A DNA stretch of 36,532 nucleotides from Ruminococcus sp. Phil11. GTDB taxonomy: Bacteria > Bacillota > Clostridia > Oscillospirales > Ruminococcaceae. The DNA lies in assembly GCA_001940925.1 (NCBI GenBank), contig MSGZ01000018.1:1-36532 (forward strand), in the 5' to 3' direction. The notes under the pieces were generated by a model. It was not told the origin of the DNA, searched no databases, and saw only the letters and a program-made list of their open reading frames with translations. Shown piece by piece: positions 29,971 to 36,532 of the stretch; positions within the stretch are counted from its first letter, which is position 1; the number at the start of each line of letters is the position of its first letter. The translations under genes and the position numbers were made by a program.

Positions 29971-30957
29971 TCACTCACCAATCATGCCCAATAGACCATC
30001 TTCTGATATATCATCATCTCCGCCATCATCCAAATAGAAGTGCCCATTTGTACAATAGAGATACAAAATGCGATCTAATTTGAATGCTGAGCATTGGCTA
30101 TCTGCGCTGTTGTCCCTGATTTCTTTTGCCCATTCCCACATATATAATGCAACATATTCATCAGGATACAGCTTACAGCTTTTTCTAATTCCGCTGCCGC
30201 TAGGAAACTCCATTCTGTCCATATTATTTCGACGGTATTCTGCAATGATATTGTCAGCATCATGCTGCTCAGAATCAAACTCTTTGTTATCGTATTTCAA
30301 TAGTTCTGCTGCGACCACACGTTTGATATGTAAATCAGGTTTTGCAAGCCAAATTGCTCCGCATTCTTTTAGCCAGTTATAACATACAGCAGCGCCAACT
30401 TCGCACAAGTTTACAATCAGAACTCGAAGCTTGTGAAGATATAGTTTTAGTTCATCTGCCGTTTTCGGCTCTGTTAGCAAATATTCAAAGTTCAGATCTG
30501 TTCCCCCAATCCTTCCTTCGACCAGAAAACGTGCACACTGATAAATTCCGGTTAGATAGCTCTCCCATTTGTCATCATTTTTTATCTTATTCGGATATCG
30601 ACTTATGATAGCACGTTTCAATGATATTGCATCAGAGAAGGTCTCAAGCGTTTTCTTGGGATTATATCCCGAAAGAACATCACACAAAATCTGCTGTGTA
30701 TCTGATGACTTGGAATAGAACTTGATAATATTCCCCATATACTGTCTGTCTGCAAGAAGTGCACAGAAAAGATAGAACAGGAATGGAAGATCCATTTTTG
30801 TACATGATTTTGCAAGATAAACTTGCTTTTCTGCAAGGTGGTTCCTCAGTATTCCCGGCGAAGCTGGGGAATAATACTTGTTAATATCAATTTGTTTCGA
30901 TTCTGCAAGTATCTCAAGTTTTTCTTTTGCTCTCAAATAGACTTCTACTCTATTCAT
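29971..30957 (-). CDS. Hypothetical protein
   Basis: 328 residues, unrecognised. Mostly alpha-helical in appearance, e.g. MNRVEVYLRAKEKLEILAES, AISLKRAIISRYP and AVCYNWLKECGAIWLAKPDLHIKRV, with an acidic C-terminal tail (DDGGDDDISEDG). The 'WL...CGAIWLAKPD.H' stretch resembles helix-rich nucleic-acid-binding domains, but I cannot name one. GGAGGTGA precedes the ATG. No DarT toxin motifs were found, which matters because the antitoxin-like gene is next. Leftward, probably transcribed with 31045 and 31629 or from a weak promoter of its own. Confidence 0.65.
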   Translation of the reverse strand: MNRVEVYLRAKEKLEILAESKQIDINKYYSPASPGILRNHLAEKQVYLAKSCTKMDLPFLFYLFCALLADRQYMGNIIKFYSKSSDTQQILCDVLSGYNPKKTLETFSDAISLKRAIISRYPNKIKNDDKWESYLTGIYQCARFLVEGRIGGTDLNFEYLLTEPKTADELKLYLHKLRVLIVNLCEVGAAVCYNWLKECGAIWLAKPDLHIKRVVAAELLKYDNKEFDSEQHDADNIIAEYRRNNMDRMEFPSGSGIRKSCKLYPDEYVALYMWEWAKEIRDNSADSQCSAFKLDRILYLYCTNGHFYLDDGGDDDISEDGLLGMIGE

Positions 30958-31044
30958 GATTTCACCTCCAAGAAGAATTCATGGGGTCAGTTTATAAACG
31001 TATAGCTAAGGGAGTAAGCTTTGCAAAATGCTTAATCATGCCTG

Positions 31045-31545
31045 TTATTTAAGTTCGGAATATATTACATCTTCGAACTCTTTCATCAGTTCAAATAGTT
31101 CGTCCATCTTGCGCATAATTTCGTCCTTTGTTCCGCATTGTTTTATATCTACATCGTATTTACAAACAATTCTATAGGATGTTCCGGTAATATTCGTTTG
31201 AGGATGGTTCTTAGCTTTTTTCAGTATCTCTTCGCATATACTCTTTGTTTTATCCGAGATACTGTTATAGTTGAAAACAAGTTGTAATTTGATTTGGTTT
31301 TTCAGGGACTTGATTTCAAATGCATAGAAGTATTGGTGTCTCCAGTATTCTAAAGTGAATTTTCGGCAGCGTTCCTCGATTATTGTAGAATCATCAGGAA
31401 TAAGACTTGTCATTCTCTTTGTTCTAAATGGAATAACTTCTTTGAAACAAAGCTTCTCATCATATATGATTACTTTTTGTTTTTCTTTTTCTTCAGCCCA
31501 TTCTTTAATGATTTCTTTGATTTCTTCCGCTGTAAACTTACCCAT
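31045..31545 (-). CDS. Hypothetical protein
   Basis: 166 residues. Lys/Glu-rich N-terminal helix (MGKFTAEEIKEIIKEWAEEK), a middle mixed alpha/beta region (YFYAFEIKSLKNQIKLQLVFNYNSIS) and a helical C-terminus (EIMRKMDELFELMKEFEDVIYSELK). The middle and end recall C-terminal domains attached to PD-(D/E)XK proteins, but the catalytic residues are not clear and I do not assign it. TAGGAGGA lies before the ATG. Flanked by unknown genes on the same strand. Confidence 0.6.
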   Translation of the reverse strand: MGKFTAEEIKEIIKEWAEEKEKQKVIIYDEKLCFKEVIPFRTKRMTSLIPDDSTIIEERCRKFTLEYWRHQYFYAFEIKSLKNQIKLQLVFNYNSISDKTKSICEEILKKAKNHPQTNITGTSYRIVCKYDVDIKQCGTKDEIMRKMDELFELMKEFEDVIYSELK

Positions 31546-31628
31546 GATATTTTCCTCCTAAACTTTTTCGCTGTATATTCCTTGCTTTCGTAGGACCAAC
31601 CAATTACTATCTCGCTGTACAGAAAGCC

Positions 31629-31841
31629 TTATTTCAGCGCACCCCATTTGCGAAACGCCGAACAACCGCCGTTTGCCTGTCTCGTCTGTCTCCATGCGCC
31701 GGACTTCTGATTCAGGCATGTGCCTGTTGTCATCGGACTGCTGACCTCTAATCTGCTGCCCCACTGATCGCAGAGTTTTCGCTTGCCCGACCAATAGGAA
31801 CAGGTTGCGCAGTAACTTGAATTACAGGGGAATTGATACAT
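31629..31841 (-). CDS. Small cysteine-rich protein
   Basis: 70 residues: MYQFPCNSSYCATCSYWSGK, then KLCDQWGSRLEVSSP, TTGTCLNQKSGAWRQT and GGCSAFRKWGALK. Six spaced cysteines, with CATC and a later CLN, suggest a small zinc-binding module; the 'YWSGKR..C..W' and 'G.C.N..S.W' pattern looks conserved in type, though I know no function. The ATG at 31841 has GGAGGTG 5 nt upstream; an in-frame GTG two codons earlier is less likely. The last 100 nt of this gene are duplicated at 32072-32171. Confidence 0.65.
   Translation of the reverse strand: MYQFPCNSSYCATCSYWSGKRKLCDQWGSRLEVSSPMTTGTCLNQKSGAWRQTRQANGGCSAFRKWGALK
31633..31732 (-). repeat. 100-bp direct repeat, copy 1 (3' end of the Cys-rich gene)
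   Basis: This segment and 32072-32171 are diverged copies in the same orientation, 439 bp apart, identical over long stretches such as TTCAGCGCACCCCATTT and GGACTTCTGATTCAGGCATG. Copy 1 is inside an intact gene. Confidence 0.75.
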
Positions 31842-31897
31842 AAACACACCTCCTTCTCAACGGCAGAAATCCGATCACAGCGCGCTTTAATATCTGT

Positions 31898-31928
31898 ATT
31901 ATACCATAAATATTGTTTATTTGGACAA
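31898..31928 (-). promoter_or_regulatory. Promoter of the Cys-rich small gene
   Basis: Extended -10 TATGGTATAAT on the minus strand (box 31903-31898) with a weak TTGTCC 19 bp upstream. Unlike its neighbours it has no class A or B dyad. Confidence 0.5.
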
Positions 31929-32071
31929 TAAAATGTGAAATGTGATCATATTTCTGTAATCTGCACAAAACAGCGGTATCCGAAATGTGCAAGATGCAGA
32001 ATACAATCTTCAAATTGCCGGCTTAAAACCGATCTGCTGCCGGCAATAATCGTTTTTAGCCAGCTATATAG

Positions 32072-32171
32072 TTCAGCGCACCCCATTTAAGGACGCCGAA
32101 CATCCGCTGTTAGCCTGCTTCGTTCGTCTCAACGCACCGGACTTCTGATTCAGGCATGTGCCTGTTGTCAT
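32072..32171 (-). repeat. 100-bp direct repeat, copy 2 (altered gene end)
   Basis: Copy of 31633-31732. Here it is read in a different frame and provides the last 20 residues (DNRHMPESEVRCVETNEAG) and the stop at 32110 of the broken repeat-protein gene. It therefore marks a recombination or duplication junction near 32171. Confidence 0.7.
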
Positions 32172-33499
32172 ACCCAATCTCCTTTCTGACTTCCTCGAGC
32201 TGTGCCCAGAAAGCTTTTACCATTTCCACAACCTCATCCTCCACCCAGGCAGCTCCGCGGTCAGGTGAATAAGTACCGATTGCCCTGAGTTCTCCTTCGA
32301 AGTAGAACAGGACAAAGTCACTACCCCAGGTGTAGACATCAGCGCAATTGAACATCCGGGATATGTCTTCCTGAAACCCAGCATCACCGCACTGGACATA
32401 CAAAAGTGTTGCGGCACCTATACCAGTGTCAAACACTTTCGGATTCTTTCTGTGCACGATGCTGCCATTGGCAAACCAGATTACCTGCTTACTGAAATCA
32501 TCGAACTGAATCATATCGTCATCATTTATAATTCTTAGGCGTTTGGTATTTTTTGAATTTTCCGTCACAAGATTCCGGATCATCTGAATGATCTCTTCCG
32601 TAGCCGGATCATCCTGACAGACCACACCGGAACACTCTTTGTTTGTAGCAAAACAATGAATAGAAACCTTAATACTGCCGTTGATGTCGAACATTTCGCC
32701 GCGCAAAAAGTGAAGAAAGATCTTCTTGCTGCGAAGCACGATTATGTGTGTTTTCACACATAATTCGTTTTTATCTGCTATACTAAATTCCTCATAACAG
32801 CCATTATACACATTGAGCAGAATTTCTCGAATCTGCTCATATTCCTCTTCGCAGTTATTAGTCGTGATCTGGAAACTGTACGGCTGCTTTATCAGCCAGG
32901 CAATATTTTGGATCTTCCGGATAATCTCATCCGGAACTGAATCATCCGGAAAACAACACAGGAACATATTATGCTGATAGCATCACAATAAATAGAAACA
33001 TTAATACTGCCGTTGATGTCGAACATTACGCTGCGCGTAAAGTCAAGAAATATCTTCCTGTCGTGAATCTCGATCATGTGTTTGAGCACATACGGTTCGC
33101 TTGGGTCTGCTATGCTGAACTCCTCAAAACAGTCATAATAAACATTGAACAGAATTTCTCGGATCTGCTCATATTCTTCTTCGCAGTCATTTGTCGTGAT
33201 CCGGAAGCTGTACGGCTGCTTCGTAAGCCAGGCAAGCTGACACATCGTCTGAATGATTTCTGTCGTATCGTGAGATTCCTGATCAAAGCTTGCTTCGAGG
33301 ATCTTGTCAACATCAGGCGGAAGAGTATCACATTAAAACGATGCGGATAACACAGTTCCTGCTTAAAGAATGAGATTTCGATTTGTCGATTATTGAGTTC
33401 GATCATCTGGGTTTCTCTTCCTTCGTTCCAGAACTGCTCAAATGCGTCAAGGAATACTCTGCTGATTTCGATCCAGTTTTCCTCAGGAATGATAATCAT
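32110..33499 (-). pseudogene. Tandem-repeat protein gene broken by two frameshifts and a foreign 3' end
   Basis: Starts at ATG 33499 (AAGGAGGTAACGGT upstream) with MIIIPEENWIEISRVFLDAF, a paralogue of the 33600-34541 protein. The frame shifts near 33330 (continuing DTLPPDVDKILEASFDQE and QLAWLTKQPYSFRITTNDCE) and again near 32960, in a T run (continuing FPDDSVPDEIIRKIQNIAWL and a second KQPYSFQITTNNCEEEYEQI copy). Two copies of the 'QPYSF.ITTN.CEEEYEQIREIL.NVY' unit remain. The final 20 residues come from the 32072-32171 duplication. The last piece (32110-32967, 285 residues) could still be expressed only from an internal start without a clear ribosome binding site. Function unknown. Confidence 0.7.
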
Positions 33500-33559
33500 A
33501 CCGTTACCTCCTTATAGCACGGACAACTCTTCTGAAATGGCTCTTTCCGCTGTATGCCA

Positions 33560-33594
33560 ATTATAGCATACGGCATAGGGCAAAAATGCCCCAT
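33560..33594 (-). promoter_or_regulatory. Class B operator-promoter of the broken repeat-protein gene
   Basis: On the minus strand ATGGGGCA-TTTT-TGCCCTAT (33594-33575), 9 bp (GCCGTATGC, identical to the 29768 copy), TATAAT (33565-33560). Confidence 0.72.
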
Positions 33595-33599
33595 GCCTG

Positions 33600-34541
33600 T
33601 TACGCCTCCTCCCATGCAAGTTCCTGAATCTTCCACACAAATTCTTCGCCGATTTCTTCGGCATTCCGGCATTGTTTCGGAAGTTGCAAAGTGCAGGATT
33701 TCCCTGTTCCTTTGCAATAGAGTGTGATTTGCAAAGTATCTCCCTGCGCTTCGAACTGTATTCTGATCTGTCTGTTGTGAAGAACGATAAGCTGTTCTGC
33801 GATATCGGCTCTGTCCCAGCTGTCAACCCAACAGAAAGGATAACGCTTAATGATCTTACCGTCCACTGTACGGCGCCTGACTAAAGAATTTCTGATCAAC
33901 TCGTGTTCCCATTCGGAATTGATTGCACTGAACTCTAAAATATCCGGTTCGGATGCTATATCCTGAATAAGCCGAATGATTTCTTTGGGATTCTCTTCTT
34001 TCTGGTCCACAACGGTAAAGTAGGTTCTGCCGGTTTCGTAACAAAACAGCGAAACGGCGATACTACCATTCGTCTCCCACGAATCGTCAGGAGCAAAATG
34101 GACATGAATCTGCCTGTCGTGTAGTAATATGTCAAATTCTTCCTCGCCGATGTCTTTCCAGAAATCGTCCTCCCAGGTGGCAGCGAAGCACAAACGATAA
34201 CGACGTACAAGAGTTTCCCTGAGCAGCTGATACTCGTCCGCAGCATTTGTTAAATCGTAGATATTCCCATCCTCTGCCTCCCATGCCAGCCACTGGATTT
34301 TTCCAATCGTTTCCTCAGTGTGCTTCGGCGAATGATCGAAATAGCCTGACAAAACTTTTCTCATATTAGGACAAGAAAGCTTTACCGCAAGATAATCGCC
34401 ATGGTCGGTAAAAGAAATTTCGATTCCCCATTCGTTGAGCTCGAAGCAGTGAGTTTCCTTGCCCTCAATACGAAATTGGATATACGCATCGAAAAATGCC
34501 TGCGATGCTTCAACCCACTGTGTTCTTGCAATACGGTCCAT
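33600..34541 (-). CDS. Protein with three tandem copies of an unknown domain
   Basis: 313 residues built from three related units of about 100 residues. Each has a beta-rich core, 'L.(N/H)R.I.I.F....(G).(L/I).(V/I).L.C......', and ends in a helix 'EEI...IQ.LAWE': units at about 1-92 (FELNEWGIEISF...IGKIQWLAWEA), 93-205 (DILLHDRQIHVHF...IRLIQDIASEP) and 206-313 (LIVLHNRQIRIQF...VWKIQELAWEE). No family recognised; no signal peptide, so cytoplasmic. AGGAGGTAG precedes the ATG. Transcribed from a class B operator at 34694-34728. The intact member of a pair with the pseudogene just downstream. Confidence 0.72.
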   Translation of the reverse strand: MDRIARTQWVEASQAFFDAYIQFRIEGKETHCFELNEWGIEISFTDHGDYLAVKLSCPNMRKVLSGYFDHSPKHTEETIGKIQWLAWEAEDGNIYDLTNAADEYQLLRETLVRRYRLCFAATWEDDFWKDIGEEEFDILLHDRQIHVHFAPDDSWETNGSIAVSLFCYETGRTYFTVVDQKEENPKEIIRLIQDIASEPDILEFSAINSEWEHELIRNSLVRRRTVDGKIIKRYPFCWVDSWDRADIAEQLIVLHNRQIRIQFEAQGDTLQITLYCKGTGKSCTLQLPKQCRNAEEIGEEFVWKIQELAWEEA

Positions 34542-34624
34542 ACACTACCTCCTGATCATAAAAAACGGCTTTCTGTTTACGGTTCTATCATAGCAAATAG
34601 GCTATGGTTTCCTCCTTTGCATGT

Positions 34625-34659
34625 ATTATAGCACATTACCCTGGATAAAAAGTACGAAT
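34625..34659 (-). promoter_or_regulatory. Second, weak operator-like promoter for the triple-repeat gene
   Basis: Minus strand: TATAAT (34630-34625) preceded by 9 bp ending TGTGC and a TTTT-centred sequence ATTCGTAC-TTTT-TATCCAGG (34659-34640). The -10 and spacing fit the class A/B design but the half-sites match poorly. Confidence 0.35.
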
Positions 34660-34693
34660 CATTTCCGGCAGTCTGTCGATTCCTTGTAATCAC

Positions 34694-34728
34694 ATTATAT
34701 CATATTGCATGGGTGCTTTTTGCCCCAT
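34694..34728 (-). promoter_or_regulatory. Class B operator-promoter for the triple-repeat gene
   Basis: Minus strand: ATGGGGCA-AAAA-GCACCCAT (34728-34709), 9 bp (ending TATGA), TATAAT (34699-34694). It lies right after the WYL regulator's stop and fires away from it toward 34541. Confidence 0.7.
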
Positions 34729-34729
34729 C

Positions 34730-35788
34730 TCACTTATCGTATTTTTTCAGCGCATTTCTGAGTGTTTCCGCGATCTGTTCGCGCAGACTTTGCGGCGACA
34801 GTACCTCTATTGCATCTGCAAACTGTATTGCCCACAGCCGTACATCGTCCACGCCGGCATGGACATGCACAAGGATCAAATCATCCGGCTGCTGTGTAAT
34901 ATCTAGCTCTGTTCCGAAGCTGTCTGCAACATCATTCATCATATTCTTATGACAGCGGAATGTGATGTTCCTTGTCTCACCGCTCCAGAGTTTCGGATGC
35001 TCTTTCAAATATTCTGAAAGCCGCAGACCGTTCTCAAACCCGCGAAGATTCCGGAGCGGTCTTGACGGGATTTCCGTGGGCTGGCTTTCCTTGATGCGGT
35101 CGATACGGAAATGTGTCAGGTCATCATACTTATCAATATTGCAGATCAGATACTGATGCCCGTTTTTGGCAATGATCTGGTACGGACTGACTGTGTATAT
35201 GCGTGCATTGCCGTCTTCTTTGCGCGGTTGCGGTTTGAAATTTGTGTCCAGATAACAGTATTGAAACTGCAGCTGCTTGCCATCAGCGATCGCCATCTGA
35301 ATGTTTTCCAGTGTCAGCAGCATCTGCGCATTTATAGACTTCCCGTATATATCCATGTCGATCTTTTTCAACACAGAATGGAAATGCTTGCTGGAAAGAC
35401 TCTCGATCTTACGAATCAAATCTGTTCGGTGCCGTTTGGAAAGGCCGTCTGCAAACAGCACGCTGTCAATCAGCAGAGAGAGTTCACCGTATTCCAGGCT
35501 GTGATTATAAAACCAGTTTGTCAGGATTGTTTGCTCTCTGCCGTCTTTCCCTTTGCGTTTGATCTCACCTGCATCCATTGTGCCGCCTTGATAGCGAATC
35601 GGAAAACCTGCTTCCATCAGCTTTGAAAGATTTCGTCGGACGGTCTTGCGGTCTGCTGCCACACCATATTCCGACTTCAGAAGATCCGCAATTTCCTTTT
35701 GTGTCAGGAAATGATTTCGATCGGAATGCTTTCGCATAATTTCCAACATATAGAGATTCAGTAGGTTTTTGGGTTCGTGTTCGTTCAT
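34730..35788 (-). CDS. WYL-domain transcriptional regulator
   Basis: 352 residues with the standard order: winged helix-turn-helix (about 10-60: FLTQKEIADLLKSEYG...KTVRRNLSKLMEAGFPI), linker helices, WYL domain (about 155-235: LQFQYCYLDTNF...YQIIAKNGHQYLICNIDKY...THFRIDRI) and WCX C-terminal region (RNITFRCHKNMMNDVADSFG...LWAIQFADAIEVLSPQSLREQI). Such proteins bind inverted repeats and respond to a nucleic-acid or nucleotide ligand through the WYL pocket. Unlike its cousin at 12916-14694 it has no LRR tail and is transcribed from a normal sigma-A promoter. AAAGGAG lies upstream of the ATG. Nearest class B operators make it their likely cognate regulator (inference). Confidence 0.85.
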   Translation of the reverse strand: MNEHEPKNLLNLYMLEIMRKHSDRNHFLTQKEIADLLKSEYGVAADRKTVRRNLSKLMEAGFPIRYQGGTMDAGEIKRKGKDGREQTILTNWFYNHSLEYGELSLLIDSVLFADGLSKRHRTDLIRKIESLSSKHFHSVLKKIDMDIYGKSINAQMLLTLENIQMAIADGKQLQFQYCYLDTNFKPQPRKEDGNARIYTVSPYQIIAKNGHQYLICNIDKYDDLTHFRIDRIKESQPTEIPSRPLRNLRGFENGLRLSEYLKEHPKLWSGETRNITFRCHKNMMNDVADSFGTELDITQQPDDLILVHVHAGVDDVRLWAIQFADAIEVLSPQSLREQIAETLRNALKKYDK

Positions 35789-35822
35789 GAAGGATAACTC
35801 CTTTCCAGATTAAGATATTTAT

Positions 35823-35851
35823 ATTATACACAATATTTCAATGAGTGTCAA
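35823..35851 (-). promoter_or_regulatory. Sigma-A promoter of the second WYL regulator
   Basis: Minus strand TTGACA (35851-35846), 17-bp spacer, TATAAT (35828-35823): a consensus promoter without the dyad, so this regulator is probably made constitutively. Confidence 0.78.
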
Positions 35852-35891
35852 CAGAAATATGTTCTTAATATATAAATCAAGTGCTATATGG

Positions 35892-35913
35892 AAAGCAGCC
35901 TTCGGGCTACTTT
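35892..35913. other. Hairpin upstream of the nucleotidyltransferase remnant
   Basis: AAAGCAGCC / GGCTACTTT with a TTCG-type loop and one C-A mismatch. It resembles the stronger hairpin at 36260-36282 in sequence, possibly a decayed terminator. Confidence 0.35.
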
Positions 35914-36042
35914 CAGGATTCATGCTGTTTTTTCCATATTACGATACAGCCAGGAATTGTATGGCGTTTTCATATATGCTTGCATTACCAAATAAAATTT
36001 GCCATAATGTATTCAGAAAATAACTCAAGTCAAGGTAATCCA

Positions 36043-36204
36043 ATGTCTGATACGATTTTAACCCTGAATAAAATTCAGCAGATAGTCAAGCCACTTGCTG
36101 AAAATACCAAATCAGTAAAGTTTATATATTCAGATCATATTCACGAAAAGAGGCGACTCCTTCAAGCGATATTGATTTTCTGTTTTCAGCTTCATGTATA
36201 CTGA
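36043..36204 (+). pseudogene. Possible nucleotidyltransferase N-terminal remnant
   Basis: 53 codons: MSDTILTLNKIQQIVKPLAE and NTKSVKFIYSDHIHEK, then a short hydrophobic end. The first 20 residues look like the start of small MNT-type nucleotidyltransferases ('LT...I..iv.PiaeKy.i..vylFGSyARGeA'), but the GS catalytic motif is absent and the frame closes early. AAGG precedes the ATG weakly. Best read as a gene remnant beside the tRNA; it could also be a chance ORF. Confidence 0.3.
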
Positions 36205-36259
36205 AATACAAAAGTACACTTCACAAGTTCTACTATTATAATGAATCGCATATATAGAA

Positions 36260-36282
36260 AAAGCAGCCCGCTGGGCTGCTTT
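36260..36282. terminator. Rho-independent terminator hairpin
   Basis: Perfect 10-bp stem AAAGCAGCCC / GGGCTGCTTT with a GCT loop; on the minus strand TTTTTCTAT follows, on the plus strand only TTT. Confidence 0.65.
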
Positions 36283-36389
36283 CAAATCGAATGCTGTTTT
36301 CGTTATATAAAATGCGTATCAACATTTTCAACAGCGGCACAATCATCAATTGCAGAATACTCCTGTAAATGCGTTAAAAACAGCGGTTT

Positions 36390-36412
36390 TTGAAATTGAT
36401 GTCAAATTGATG
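36390..36412 (+). repeat. 11-bp tandem repeat near the tRNA end
   Basis: AAATTGATGTC occurs twice back to back, followed by AAAATG, about 80 bp from the 3' end of the tRNA gene. The position suits integrase arm-type binding sites at a tRNA-inserted element's end. The surrounding 36205-36488 holds no gene apart from this and the hairpins. Confidence 0.5.
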
Positions 36413-36449
36413 TCAAAATGCCTCTGAGCAGGGGAGTGCAGGAAAATTG

Positions 36450-36483
36450 AAAGGCTCGTAAATGCAAGCATCTACGAGCCTTT
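36450..36483 (-). terminator. Terminator of the tRNA gene
   Basis: Stem AAAGGCTCGTA / TACGAGCCTTT, extended by an inner ATGC/GCAT past one mismatch. On the minus strand, just after the tRNA 3' CCA, it ends in TTTCAATTTT. Confidence 0.7.
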
Positions 36484-36488
36484 TGAAT

Positions 36489-36532
36489 TGGTTGCGGAGG
36501 GCGGATTTGAACCACCGACCTTCGGGTTATGA
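36489..36532 (-). tRNA. tRNA with CAT anticodon, 3' part (methionine type)
   Basis: On the minus strand the segment reads from the anticodon loop (CAT at 36531-36529, followed by AA) through CCCGAAGGTC, a T arm GGTGG-TTCAAAT-CCGCC, acceptor CTCCGCA, discriminator A and encoded CCA. The 5' half lies outside the window. CAT anticodons belong to elongator or initiator Met and to Ile2 tRNAs; the T arm with TTCAAAT and the CCCGAAGGTC context favour elongator tRNA-Met. Confidence 0.85.

Noticed and set aside
29971..30957. Possible DarT1 toxin partner for the NADAR-type gene
   Set aside because: I looked for DarT-type NAD-binding and catalytic motifs and saw none; the protein is helix-rich and the genes are separated by a terminator and a class B promoter.
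34625..34659. A further class B operator
   Set aside because: The -10 and spacing fit, but the half-sites ATTCGTAC / TATCCAGG are too far from the consensus, so it is listed only as a weak candidate and not counted in the regulon.
35841..36023. 60-codon plus-strand frame with hydrophobic segment upstream of the remnant at 36043
   Set aside because: No ribosome binding site, overlaps a hairpin and the WYL promoter region, and no family resemblance; probably chance.
1..36532. CRISPR arrays, Cas genes, CBASS cyclases or a restriction-modification methyltransferase
   Set aside because: No regularly spaced repeats and no Cas, CD-NTase or methyltransferase motifs were seen, despite WYL regulators being known near some CRISPR and CBASS loci.

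Overview
The window looks like an accessory island of a gut-type Clostridia, most likely Ruminococcus/Oscillospiraceae. The reasons are moderate GC, strong GGAGG ribosome binding sites, extended -10 promoters, a DUF960/amidoligase cluster and WYL regulators. It begins inside an IS3-family insertion and ends inside a tRNA with anticodon CAT (methionine type), so it appears to be the tRNA-proximal part of a composite integrated region.

Region 1 (1-3.2 kb, minus strand): a partial IS3 element has cut an integrase gene. Upstream of that gene is an operon encoding a DUF960 protein, an amidoligase with Cys-rich N-terminal zinc-binding segments, a previously unlisted 50-residue membrane-like peptide, and a class II glutamine amidotransferase. 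Region 2 (3.2-9.05 kb, plus strand) resembles an integrative mobilizable element: MobC-like accessory protein, very short relaxase, excisionase, complete tyrosine integrase, then a lone 993-residue HerA/FtsK-class ATPase with its own terminator.

Region 3 (9.09-28 kb) is the most striking part. Four transcription units and one divergent pair share one promoter design: a 20-bp dyad (consensus half ATGTTCAG, 4-nt A/T spacer, half CTGAACAT) lying exactly 9 bp upstream of an extended -10 box, with no recognisable -35. These promoters drive: a SLOG protein with a CX5R phosphatase and an unknown; a WYL-LRR regulator with a PD-(D/E)XK nuclease-like protein and a degenerate ADP-ribosylglycohydrolase-like protein; a second SLOG protein with paralogous unknowns and a second CX5R phosphatase; and, in both directions from one shared dyad, an AddB/AddA-like helicase-nuclease pair with a Cys-rich partner, and a CbbX/SpoVK-type AAA+ ATPase with a leucine-rich-repeat protein. 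The shared operator argues that these genes form one regulon, plausibly a nucleotide/ADP-ribose-signalling and DNA-processing defence-like system under the WYL-LRR regulator.

Region 4 (28-36 kb) holds a second regulon with the same geometry but different half-sites (ATGGGGCA / TGCCCCAT). It covers a DarT1-associated NADAR-type antitoxin with a DnaA-like ATPase that lacks the DNA-binding domain, and a family of tandem-repeat proteins, one intact and one broken. A second WYL regulator with an ordinary sigma-A promoter sits next to it. Several unknown genes, a 100-bp duplication that altered the end of one gene, and a tRNA-flanking segment with an 11-bp tandem repeat complete the window. Functions given for regions 3 and 4 as systems are inference; motifs, promoter geometry and gene order were read directly.
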